52,636 nt of DNA from an uncultured Lachnospiraceae bacterium. Lineage in GTDB: Bacteria; Bacillota; Clostridia; Lachnospirales; Lachnospiraceae. Each line of letters starts with the position of its first letter. Position 1 is the first letter of the stretch. The stretch covers positions 1 to 52,636 of the forward strand of contig CAJUQO010000019.1 in the NCBI GenBank assembly GCA_910588295.1. Reading direction: 5' to 3'. This document shows, in pieces, positions 16,673 to 25,021 of this stretch. Position numbers and translations under genes: made by a program. The notes under the pieces are model-generated. The model saw only the letters and a list, made by a program, of their open reading frames with translations. It was not told the origin of the DNA and did no database searches.

Positions 16673-16687
16673 GTTTACACTATAAAC
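16673..16687 (+). promoter_or_regulatory. Inverted repeat at the SBP operon promoter
   Basis: GTTTACACTATAAAC is a perfect inverted repeat (GTTTA/TAAAC). It contains a TATAAA (16681-16686) that could be the -10 box of the solute-binding-protein operon. No good -35 is seen, as expected for a promoter that needs an AraC-type activator. The regulator link is inference. Confidence 0.4.
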
Positions 16688-16736
16688 GTAAATTGTTGAC
16701 GGGAAGCTCTGAAGAGGAAAGGAGAAAGAAACAGAC

Positions 16737-18137
16737 ATGATGAAAAAAGGGTTGAAAAACAAAATTCTGGCCGCGGCATTTTCCGTAATGCTGGCAGGTA
16801 TGACGGGCTGCAGCGTGGATACGGGAACCGCATCTTCAGCCGGTGAGACGAAGGCCGCAGAAGAGGCAGGCGGAACAGAGACTGCGGGCGGGACAGAGAA
16901 TACGGAGGAGACACAGGGAAGCAAAGAGACGCTTACGGTTATGATCGGCTCCGGCGACGGCGGCGGAGAAGCGGCGAAAACAGCTTTTAATAAGGCGGCG
17001 GACATTATGGGGATAAATGTGGAGCTCAGTATTTTTCCCGATGATCAGTTCCTCAATGTGCTGAACACAAAAGGCGCCACAGGAAATCTGGACGACCTGA
17101 TTTTCGTATCCTATTCCCTGCCGGATCTGCCCTATAATGAACTGGCTGAGCTGGACGGCGACTGGGTGGATAATGTCACGGATGTATCAAAGCAGTTTCT
17201 GCTGAACCCGGATGACAGGCAGACGGTCATCATGGCCCCCATGGGAGCCGAGAGCAATATGGGGCTTGCGTATAACAAAGAAGTGCTTGAGAATGCGGGA
17301 GTAGAGCTTCCGATCCTGGATTATGCGTCCTTTATGGAAGCCTGTGAGAAAATAAAGGCAACGGGCGTAACGCCGGTGTATGTATCAGCGAAAGAAACCT
17401 GGACGCCGCAGATTCTCCTGCTGTCCTCCATGACTTCCACGATTATGAAGGAGGACGGGCTGGCGCAGAAACTGGCGGCGAATCAGGTAAAGCCCCAGGA
17501 TATCCAGAGACTGCAGGATATGTGGGCCAATGTGGCGGCGTTGAAGGAAATGGGTTACATCAATGAGGATCATATGTCGGCAACCCATGATATGGGCAAG
17601 AAGGCGATTGCCGAGGGCAGCGCGGGCTTTTACGCGGTGACGGATGCGGCTTACGGCGAGATCCAGTCAGAATATCCGGATCTGGTTGAGGGCGTGGGCC
17701 TTACGATCACACCCATGTGGAATGACGCCGAGCTGGCCTTTGTTATGACCAACAGGACGTCCCGGACTCTGGCCGTCTCCAGGAAAAGCAAAAATCTGGA
17801 ACTGGCCAGGGAGTTTGTGAATACATGCCTGTCCGAGGAAGTATTGACTGTTTACTACGAATTGTCACCCGGGGCGGCGCCCTTTAAGTCGCTGGATTAT
17901 GAGCTGACGACAAGCCCCTGGAATGCACAGATGCAGGAGCTGGCAAAAGAGATGCCTTCGTATGGTGACTGGGCCAATGCTCTTTTCGACGGTGAAGCGG
18001 TTCTGAATCCGTTCTGGGGCGACTTTGATCTGAACGTGCAGTCCATGTTTTCCGGGAAGACTTCTCAGGAGGCTATAGAGGGCTGGTATAAGAAATACGC
18101 GGATGACGCGAAAGCGAAGAGACTGGAAGGCTTCTGA
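16737..18137 (+). CDS. Carbohydrate ABC transporter solute-binding lipoprotein
   Basis: Extracellular sugar-binding lipoprotein of 466 residues, a normal length for the family. It has a lysine-rich start, a hydrophobic signal stretch and a lipobox ending MTGC with the lipidated Cys at residue 25. A low-complexity linker rich in Thr, Glu and Gly spans residues 28-60, and the binding fold begins at ETLTVMIGSGDGG. Typical family segments include GLAYNKEVLENAGV and FYAVTDAAYGE. AGGAAAGGAG precedes the ATG. It starts the operon with two permeases. With a rhamnosidase downstream, the ligand is likely a rhamnose-containing oligosaccharide. No ATP-binding subunit is encoded nearby, so a shared MsmK-type ATPase elsewhere is presumed. 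Confidence 0.92.
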   Translation: MMKKGLKNKILAAAFSVMLAGMTGCSVDTGTASSAGETKAAEEAGGTETAGGTENTEETQGSKETLTVMIGSGDGGGEAAKTAFNKAADIMGINVELSIFPDDQFLNVLNTKGATGNLDDLIFVSYSLPDLPYNELAELDGDWVDNVTDVSKQFLLNPDDRQTVIMAPMGAESNMGLAYNKEVLENAGVELPILDYASFMEACEKIKATGVTPVYVSAKETWTPQILLLSSMTSTIMKEDGLAQKLAANQVKPQDIQRLQDMWANVAALKEMGYINEDHMSATHDMGKKAIAEGSAGFYAVTDAAYGEIQSEYPDLVEGVGLTITPMWNDAELAFVMTNRTSRTLAVSRKSKNLELAREFVNTCLSEEVLTVYYELSPGAAPFKSLDYELTTSPWNAQMQELAKEMPSYGDWANALFDGEAVLNPFWGDFDLNVQSMFSGKTSQEAIEGWYKKYADDAKAKRLEGF

Positions 18138-18146
18138 CAGGGAGAC

Positions 18147-18191
18147 GCCGCTGTAAGACCCGGGCAGCCGAAGTTTTACAGCGGCATTTTT
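18147..18191 (+). terminator. Attenuating hairpin between SBP and permease genes
   Basis: GCCGCTGTAA (18147-18156) pairs with TTACAGCGGC (18176-18185), followed by ATTTTTAT. Partial terminators here are common in ABC operons and keep binding protein mRNA in excess of permease mRNA. Confidence 0.7.
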
Positions 18192-18215
18192 ATACTATAC
18201 AGGAGAGGAGAGCAT

Positions 18216-19091
18216 ATGAATTCTAAAAAAATGTATCCGGTCTGTCTGGTCATTCCCGCATTCCTGATCTATGCCGTTTTCTTTATTGTTCCCAATGTCA
18301 GCGGGCTTGCACTGGCGTTTACCGATTGGAATATCTATTTTTTTGATGACATTCATTTCAACGGCTTGGATAATTTTATCAAACTGTTTCATGAGGAGGT
18401 ATTCTGGATTGCATTAAAAAATACGTTTTTGTTCGCAGTAGTGACCGTGATGGGGAAAAATCTTTTGGGCTTTCTGATGGCTCTGCTGGTTGCGAAGACG
18501 AGCAAATTTAACGTATATCTGCGGACTGTCATGTTTCTTCCGGTCACGATCAGCAGTATTGTCGTCAGTATTATATTTGTGTCCATATATAATCCGGATA
18601 TGGGAATCGTAAATCAGTTCTTGCGTTCCGTGGGGCTGGGCGGCCTCGCCCGGCAGTGGCTGGTGGACCCGAAAGTGGCTCTGGGGGCAGTGGCGGCCAT
18701 GGAGATCTGGCAGTGGTCGGGTTTTAATATGGTGGTGTTCGTTGCGGGTATGCAGTCCATTCCGGACGATTTTTTCGAGGCGGCCAGGATAGACGGCGCG
18801 GGCAGATGGCAGACTTTGAAATGCATTACGGTTCCTCTGATGGTGCAGTCTTTTGCCGTAACCTTTGTATTCAGCATTATTTCCGGCTTTAAGGTATTTG
18901 CCCAGATCTACGGGACGACCAACGGCGGGCCGGCGGACGCGACGCAGGTGATGGGAACTTTTCTGTTTAAGAGTTTTTCCGAAGGGAAACTGGGCTATTC
19001 GGCGGCCGTTGGGGTCATATTCATGTTCCTGATACTGATCTTCAGCCTGGCATTTTTAGTCATACTGAAGAAGAAGGAGGTTGAGTATTGA
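18216..19091 (+). CDS. Sugar ABC transporter permease (MalF/UgpA-like)
   Basis: Inner-membrane permease of 291 residues with six predicted spans. The binding-protein-dependent transport signature that contacts the ATPase appears as EAARIDGAGRWQTLKCITVP near residues 186-205. The N-terminus VCLVIPAFLIYAVFFIVPNV is the usual first span. ATG 18216 follows AGGAGAG. It is followed without a gap by the second permease (TGATG overlap), so both halves of the channel are made together. It is expected to pair with the upstream lipoprotein and an ATPase encoded elsewhere. Confidence 0.93.
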   Translation: MNSKKMYPVCLVIPAFLIYAVFFIVPNVSGLALAFTDWNIYFFDDIHFNGLDNFIKLFHEEVFWIALKNTFLFAVVTVMGKNLLGFLMALLVAKTSKFNVYLRTVMFLPVTISSIVVSIIFVSIYNPDMGIVNQFLRSVGLGGLARQWLVDPKVALGAVAAMEIWQWSGFNMVVFVAGMQSIPDDFFEAARIDGAGRWQTLKCITVPLMVQSFAVTFVFSIISGFKVFAQIYGTTNGGPADATQVMGTFLFKSFSEGKLGYSAAVGVIFMFLILIFSLAFLVILKKKEVEY

Positions 19092-19915
19092 TGAAAAGGA
19101 AAAAAATCGGACGCCGGCTGGTGAATGTCCTGCTGTTTCTTCTCAGTATCGTCTACATTATCCCTGTATGGATGGTTTTCGTCAATTCCGTCAAAAGGCC
19201 CGCGGAGGCAAATGTAATGGGCGTATCCTTTCCCTCCGACGGTGTGATCCGGTTGGGCAATTATCTGGATGTCATAGAGAAGGGCGGGATCGTGCGGGCC
19301 TTTATGAACGGACTGCTGGAAGCCAGCCTGTCGGTGATTATCATCATAGTCACGGCATCCGCCTGCGCGTTTTATATCGCCCGGGTAAAATCAAAAATAT
19401 CCAACGGGCTTTTTTACATGTTTATTATGGGACTGGTGGTGCCGGTGGCTTTCATTCCCACCTATCTCGTTTTGAATGTACTGCATTTACTGAACACATA
19501 TACGGGGATCATCCTGATTTTCACCACCTATGGCCTGCCGATGGCGGTATTTCTTTACACGGGTTTTATCAAGACGGTTCCCCGGGAACTGGACGAAGCC
19601 GCGTTTATCGACGGGTGCGGTCCGATCCGGCTGTTTTACCAGATTATATTTCCGCTGCTGAAACCGGTCACCATGACGATCTTCATCCTGTCTTTCATCG
19701 GCGCGTGGAATGATGTGATGATACCGATGTTCTTTTCCAACAGCGGAAAGTGGGCCCTTCCGCTGACGGTTTATAACTTTTACGGGGGATATGTGAAGAG
19801 CTGGAATTATATATTTGCGGATATCATCATCACCATATCCCCGCTGCTTCTTGTGTATATTTTTGCCCAGAAATATGTGATCGCCGGTATGACGGCCGGC
19901 GCGGTAAAGGGATAA
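19091..19915 (+). CDS. Sugar ABC transporter permease (MalG/UgpE-like)
   Basis: Second permease, 274 residues, six predicted spans. The coupling motif reads ELDEAAFIDGCGPIRLFYQI with the expected EAA and G. The end KYVIAGMTAGAVKG is typical of MalG/AraQ-like proteins. ATG 19091 overlaps the stop of the first permease by one base, and GGAGG lies ahead in the end of that gene. A TTG one codon earlier is a possible start. The next gene, a putative glycosidase, begins 10 bases after the stop, so transport and degradation are co-transcribed. Confidence 0.93.
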   Translation: MKRKKIGRRLVNVLLFLLSIVYIIPVWMVFVNSVKRPAEANVMGVSFPSDGVIRLGNYLDVIEKGGIVRAFMNGLLEASLSVIIIIVTASACAFYIARVKSKISNGLFYMFIMGLVVPVAFIPTYLVLNVLHLLNTYTGIILIFTTYGLPMAVFLYTGFIKTVPRELDEAAFIDGCGPIRLFYQIIFPLLKPVTMTIFILSFIGAWNDVMIPMFFSNSGKWALPLTVYNFYGGYVKSWNYIFADIIITISPLLLVYIFAQKYVIAGMTAGAVKG

Positions 19916-19925
19916 GGAGGCTGCT

Positions 19926-22157
19926 ATGGCATTTCATGAGGAATACAATATCCGCTGGTATGGACCGGGGCGGGATTCGTCGGAATCCATGCCGATGGGC
20001 GGGCATGATATCGGCTGTAACGTGTGGATGGAGGGGAACAGCGTGTATCTTTACATCCAGCAGAGCGGATGGTTTGACGAGAATAATTCCATGCTCAAAT
20101 TCGGCAGGCTGCGCCTGATTTTTGAGGAAGCCCTCATTGGACGGGATTCTATGCAGGAGCTTGTACTGGAGGAGGGGTACATAAAGATACGCATAAAAGA
20201 CATCCGTCTGATCCTGTGGACGGATGTGCAGTATCCGGTGGTTCATCTGGAATATAAAAGTGAGAAAAAACACCGGTTTACGGTACATTATGAATCCTGG
20301 CGCACCAGGGACAGGACGGTGGACAGGGAGTCCTTTGAATTATTTCAGTGCAAGGAAGTGTTTCGCTGCCCGGATCAGGACGCGGTATTTCACAGGGATA
20401 CGATTCTGCCGTCGGATGGGCTGCTTGCCATGTACCACGCCAATCAGACGGATGACCTGAGTATTTATAAGGAATTTGAGGCCCAGGGAATCGGACATTA
20501 CAAATATGAGGCTTATAACCCTCAGCTTCATCTGGTCTGCGGCGGGCTTTTATATCTTCCCGGGATGGAATATGCCGGTACCCGGGAGGACAGATATCAG
20601 GATACGCCCTGTACGGCCTTTGTATACAGGCCTGTGGAGGCGGCATGTAAATGCCACATACAGGCGGTTCTGGGCTGGGAGCAGACGGAGGATATCAATC
20701 ACTGGAGAGGGCGGCTGGAAGCCGTATACAGAACCGCCAATGAGGATCCGGAGGGGCAGAAGTCCCGTGCGAGGAAATGGTGGCGGGATTATTTTGAGAA
20801 AAGCTATATCCGCATTCAGCCGATGTCCGGGGAAAAGGACAGCGACAGGATGTGGAGGATCGGGCGGAATTATCAACTGTTCCGCTATATGACCGGCTGC
20901 AATTATTTCGGGTACTGGCCCACGAAATTTAACGGGGGGCTTTTCACCTTTGATCCGGGCATCATAAAGAATACGGAATGGTGGGACGGGGAGCTGCGCT
21001 TTACGCCGGATTACCGGTTGTGGGGGGGCGGAAGCCACACGATCCAGAATCAGCGGCTGGTGTACTGGCCCATGCTCAAAAGCGGCGACGGCGAAGCGAT
21101 GGTGCAGCAGTTCAATCTGTTTAACAGAGCCCTGGAGACGGCCAAAATGCGGGCAAAATTTTTCTATGGCGTGGAGGGGGCTTTTTACGCGGAACAGATG
21201 GGAAATTACGGGCTTTGCAATACCTGCGACCACGGCTGGGACAATCGGACGGGGGTGCCGGTTCCCCAGATCAAGTATCTGTTTTCCAATAATCTGGAGA
21301 TTGCCCTTCTGATCCTGGAATACCATGCGTTCACGGGGGCTGATATAGAGGAATACATGGAATTTATCGACCGGGTGGTGATGTTCTATGACGGCTTTTA
21401 CCCTGAGAATGACGAGAACGGAAAAATGGTGATGTATCCGGCCAATGCTCTGGAGACTTATCATGTGGTGAAAAATCCCATAGACGGTATAGCCGGCCTC
21501 CGGTGCCTGCTTCCGCGGCTGCTTGAGCTCCCGCAGGGATATGCCACCGATGAACGGAAAGAGAGATGGCGGCGTTTGCTGGACCGGGTTCCGCCGGTCA
21601 GGACGAAAATTTTCAACGATGAAGAGATTCTGGCCTATGCAGACACGGAATCGGACATCCATAACTGCGAACTGCCAGAGATGTACACAGTATTTCCCTA
21701 CGATCTTTACGGCATAGGGAAGGAAAATATCGAACTGGCTGAAAGGACGATGCGCAATTCTTTTCATACGGAAGAAATGCGTTCCCATGTGAGCTGGCAT
21801 TATACGGGAATCGAATATGCGAGACTGGGGATGCTCCCGGAGGCGCTGGAGTTTCTGGAGAGGAAAATGGCGGACGGCCCTCATCGTTTTCCGGCCTTCT
21901 GGGGGCCGGGCCATGACTGGACGCCGGATCATAACTGGGGCGGCACAGGGGAAATCCAGCTTCAGGAAATGCTGATGCAGACCAGGGGAAAAAAGATCTA
22001 TCTGTTTCCCTGCTGGCCTGTCTGGTGCGATGTGGAATTTAAGCTCCACGCGCCGGGTCAGACGGTTCTGTCTTGCAGCCTGAAAGACGGGAAAATCGAA
22101 TACCTGAAAGTTTTCCCGGAGGAAAGGAAGGCCGATATCGTTTTTGCGGGGCCGTAG
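19926..22157 (+). CDS. DUF5703-type putative glycoside hydrolase
   Basis: A 743-residue protein without a signal peptide, so probably cytoplasmic. The N-terminus (YNIRWYGPGRDSSESMPMGG, then DIGCNVWMEGN and QSGWFDENN) matches the DUF5703 beta-sandwich domain, found before an (alpha/alpha)6 barrel as in GH95-like enzymes. Barrel-type segments are YPANALETYHVVKNP, WHYTGIEYARLG and HNWGGTGEIQLQEMLMQ. I did not identify the catalytic acid with certainty. GGAGG precedes ATG 19926. As the last gene of the ABC operon it should cut the imported oligosaccharide. The linkage is unknown; a fucosidase- or galactosidase-like activity is one possibility from the GH95 resemblance. Confidence 0.75.
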   Translation: MAFHEEYNIRWYGPGRDSSESMPMGGHDIGCNVWMEGNSVYLYIQQSGWFDENNSMLKFGRLRLIFEEALIGRDSMQELVLEEGYIKIRIKDIRLILWTDVQYPVVHLEYKSEKKHRFTVHYESWRTRDRTVDRESFELFQCKEVFRCPDQDAVFHRDTILPSDGLLAMYHANQTDDLSIYKEFEAQGIGHYKYEAYNPQLHLVCGGLLYLPGMEYAGTREDRYQDTPCTAFVYRPVEAACKCHIQAVLGWEQTEDINHWRGRLEAVYRTANEDPEGQKSRARKWWRDYFEKSYIRIQPMSGEKDSDRMWRIGRNYQLFRYMTGCNYFGYWPTKFNGGLFTFDPGIIKNTEWWDGELRFTPDYRLWGGGSHTIQNQRLVYWPMLKSGDGEAMVQQFNLFNRALETAKMRAKFFYGVEGAFYAEQMGNYGLCNTCDHGWDNRTGVPVPQIKYLFSNNLEIALLILEYHAFTGADIEEYMEFIDRVVMFYDGFYPENDENGKMVMYPANALETYHVVKNPIDGIAGLRCLLPRLLELPQGYATDERKERWRRLLDRVPPVRTKIFNDEEILAYADTESDIHNCELPEMYTVFPYDLYGIGKENIELAERTMRNSFHTEEMRSHVSWHYTGIEYARLGMLPEALEFLERKMADGPHRFPAFWGPGHDWTPDHNWGGTGEIQLQEMLMQTRGKKIYLFPCWPVWCDVEFKLHAPGQTVLSCSLKDGKIEYLKVFPEERKADIVFAGP

Positions 22158-22186
22158 AGCGTCGGAGCGACGCCTTCATATTTTCC

Positions 22187-22217
22187 AAATAACAGTTATT
22201 TCTTTCTGTGGTATAAT
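22187..22217 (+). promoter_or_regulatory. Promoter with overlapping palindrome ahead of the GH78 gene
   Basis: A perfect TATAAT (22212-22217) lies 17 bases after ATAACA (22189-22194), a four-of-six -35 match. The -35 is inside a perfect 15-base palindrome, AAATAACAGTTATTT (22187-22201). A protein bound there would block or recruit polymerase. The rhamnosidase gene therefore has its own promoter in addition to any read-through. Confidence 0.6.
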
Positions 22218-22297
22218 ACAGGCACGGTAAAAATCCAGGGCAGGCCCTGATATGAGCGAGGGGCCCGATACAAATCCAGGAAAGGATGTAATCATAT

Positions 22298-24982
22298 ATG
22301 TTAAAAGTGAAAGATATCCGCATCAATCATTTGCGGGAGCCGGCGGGCGTCATAGGGACTGTTACCGTCGGCTGGAAAATACTTTCCGACCGCTCCGACG
22401 TGGTACAGACAGCCCGCGAGATCGCCATTGTCCGGGATGGCGGGGCAGAGGAGCTCTATCATGAGAAAACGGAGAGCGGCGAATCGGTAAATATCGCCGT
22501 CGGGGGGCTGTCTCTGCGGTCTCTGGAAACCTGTACCGTCCGTGTGCGAGTCTGGGACAACCATGGGGAAGCCAGCGAATGGGCGTCCACCGGTTTCATC
22601 ACTGCCCTGCAGTCGGATGGGGAGTGGAAGGGAGCTTTTATTACGGCGGAGAAGCCGGAGGACAGAGGGAAGGCTCCGGGAACGATGCTGAGAAAAGCCT
22701 TTACCATAGAAAAGGAGGTAAAGGAAGCCTGGCTGCTGTCTACGGCTCAGGGACTGTACCAGGCTTTTATCAACGGGAAACGGGTCGGACAGGATGAACT
22801 GGCTCCGGGATGGACCAGCTACCATACGCATCTACTCTATCAGACCCACGAGGTTACGGATATTCTGAAAAAAGGGGAGAATGCCATCGGAGTCCTGCTG
22901 GGGGCCGGCTGGTACAAGGGGGATATTACCTGGTTTCGCAGGCATAATTATTATGGCAGCTATGCTGCTTTTTCCGGTCAGCTGGTCATCCGCTATACGG
23001 ACGGCAGCGAAGAGATCCTTGCGTCGGATACGTCATGGCAGGGATGTAGATCCCCGATCATTCATGCGGATATTTACGACGGAGAGACCTATGACGCCAG
23101 GCTGGAACAGGACGGCTGGTGCGAACCCGGTTTTTTGGGTTCCGGCTGGGAGCCGGTGCGCGTTGCAGGGCAGCGGGCGGTGGAGCCCGTTCCCCAGCAG
23201 GGCTGCACGGTGCGGGTGAAGGAGACTTTTGGGGCCAGGGAGATCTTTCGGACGCCCGGGGGGGATACTGTCATTGACTTCGGCCAGAATATCAGCGGCT
23301 GGGTGCGTTTTACCGTAACGGGCGGCTGCGGCGACGAGGCTGAGCTGGTGTTTTTCGAGACGCTGGATGCCGCGGGTAATGTGTATACGGAGAATCTGCG
23401 CACGGCCGGACAGACGGTTCGCTATATATGCAGAGGAAAGGGCAGGGAGACCTGCTGTCCTCATTTTACGTTTCAGGGCTTCCGTTATGTGTGGGTGAAA
23501 CAATTTCCGGGAGAGGTGCGGGCGGAGGATTTTACCGCCATGGTTCTGTATTCCGATATGGCGGCAAGGGGAAGCTTTAGCTGTTCCCATCCTCTCTTGA
23601 ATCAGCTTCAGAGCAATATCCAATGGGGCATGAAGGGGAACTTCGTGGATGTGCCCACGGATTGCCCCCAGAGGGACGAGCGGCTGGGCTGGACCGGCGA
23701 TGCCCAGATTTTCAGTTATACGGCGAATTTCCTCATGGAGACGGAGGAGTTTTACCGGAAATGGCTCATTGACCTGGCGGCGGATCAGCGGGATAACGGA
23801 GGCGTGTCCAATGTAATACCGGATGCCCTCCTGGATCATTCGGTGGATTACGGTGACGGAGAGAGCGCCGCTGACCAGTACGGGGCCGCCGGATGGGGAG
23901 ACGCGGCGGTGATTGTACCCTGGTCTTTGTATCTGGAAAACGGCGATCCTTCTATTATTTTGCAGCAGTATGACAGTATGAAAGCATGGCTGGATTACCT
24001 GACGGTCAGCAGGGAGAACGGTTATATCCGGACTGCCTGCCAGTTTGGCGATTGGCTGGCCCTGGACGCGGCGGAGGGCAGCTATCACGGGGCTACGCCG
24101 GAAGAATTCACGGCTTCGGCTTATTATGCCCATGCCTGCGGCCTGTTTGCGAAGATGGCGGAGGCTGTGGGCCGCACGGAGGATGCCGGCGAGTACAGGA
24201 AGCGCCGTGAGGAGGAGATCGCGTTTTTCCGGAGCCGTTACTGTTTGCCGGACGGGAAACTGAGCGTACATACCCAGACCGCCTATGTGCTGGCGCTGCA
24301 TTTTGATCTGCTGCCGGGGGAGGAAAGACCGGCCGCGGCGGAAGAACTGAAAAAGATGCTGTCGGAAAATGACGGCCATCTGACCACCGGTTTCATGGGC
24401 ACGCCTTATATTATGCATGCGCTGAGCCGGAACGGGTGCGTGAAGGAAGCTTATGATCTGCTCCTGAAAGAGGATTTCCCCTCCTGGCTCTATCAGGTGA
24501 AGCAGGGGGCTACTACGGTGTGGGAGCACTGGGACGGCCTGAAGCCTGACGGCACCATGTGGAGCGCGGATATGAATTCCTTCAATCACTATGCCTACGG
24601 CGCGGTGGGGCAGTGGCTCTATGAGCGCTGTGCGGGCCTTTGCGTGGATGAGAACCGGCCGGGATACAGGCATTTTACGGTTCGCCCCTGTATTGGCGGC
24701 GGGTTGGATTTTGCCGAATGTGTCCATGAAAGTATCTACGGGCAGATCAGGGTTCACTGGGAGAAAAGAGAGGGCGATACGGTCGTTCTGTCCGTACAGG
24801 TGCCCCCCAATACCACGGCTGTTCTGGAGCTGGAGCGGGCCGGGGCGATCCTGGAAAACGGCGGGCTGAATTTTGCCCGGTCTGTGGGAGCCGGAAGGTC
24901 GGGCATGCAGGAGGACGGCAATACATATCGCGCAGAGACAGGCTCCGGAAACTGGAGCGTGGCGTATCGGCTGATCGGATAA
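22298..24982 (+). CDS. GH78 alpha-L-rhamnosidase
   Basis: Releases terminal alpha-L-rhamnose from oligosaccharides or glycosides. The 894-residue protein has the full GH78 layout: N-terminal Fn3-like and carbohydrate-binding sandwich domains (KAWLL-type segment VKEAWLLSTAQGLYQAFING near 150), then the (alpha/alpha)6 barrel, then a C-terminal sandwich. The key motif DCPQRDERLGWTGDAQ is intact, with the likely general acid Glu at residue 461. The second catalytic Glu is in TTVWEHWDG, and NSFNHYAYGAVGQWLY follows. There is no signal peptide, so it works on imported substrate. AGGAAAGGATG precedes ATG 22298. It fits with the ABC importer and DUF5703 enzyme just upstream. Confidence 0.95.
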   Translation: MLKVKDIRINHLREPAGVIGTVTVGWKILSDRSDVVQTAREIAIVRDGGAEELYHEKTESGESVNIAVGGLSLRSLETCTVRVRVWDNHGEASEWASTGFITALQSDGEWKGAFITAEKPEDRGKAPGTMLRKAFTIEKEVKEAWLLSTAQGLYQAFINGKRVGQDELAPGWTSYHTHLLYQTHEVTDILKKGENAIGVLLGAGWYKGDITWFRRHNYYGSYAAFSGQLVIRYTDGSEEILASDTSWQGCRSPIIHADIYDGETYDARLEQDGWCEPGFLGSGWEPVRVAGQRAVEPVPQQGCTVRVKETFGAREIFRTPGGDTVIDFGQNISGWVRFTVTGGCGDEAELVFFETLDAAGNVYTENLRTAGQTVRYICRGKGRETCCPHFTFQGFRYVWVKQFPGEVRAEDFTAMVLYSDMAARGSFSCSHPLLNQLQSNIQWGMKGNFVDVPTDCPQRDERLGWTGDAQIFSYTANFLMETEEFYRKWLIDLAADQRDNGGVSNVIPDALLDHSVDYGDGESAADQYGAAGWGDAAVIVPWSLYLENGDPSIILQQYDSMKAWLDYLTVSRENGYIRTACQFGDWLALDAAEGSYHGATPEEFTASAYYAHACGLFAKMAEAVGRTEDAGEYRKRREEEIAFFRSRYCLPDGKLSVHTQTAYVLALHFDLLPGEERPAAAEELKKMLSENDGHLTTGFMGTPYIMHALSRNGCVKEAYDLLLKEDFPSWLYQVKQGATTVWEHWDGLKPDGTMWSADMNSFNHYAYGAVGQWLYERCAGLCVDENRPGYRHFTVRPCIGGGLDFAECVHESIYGQIRVHWEKREGDTVVLSVQVPPNTTAVLELERAGAILENGGLNFARSVGAGRSGMQEDGNTYRAETGSGNWSVAYRLIG

Positions 24983-25021
24983 AAGCCGCGGGTTTACATG
25001 ACATGTCCTGGGCGGGCGGGA

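Noticed and set aside
20550..22049. 499-codon minus-strand frame opposite the DUF5703 gene
   Set aside because: Antisense shadow; His/Pro-rich composition and no motif.
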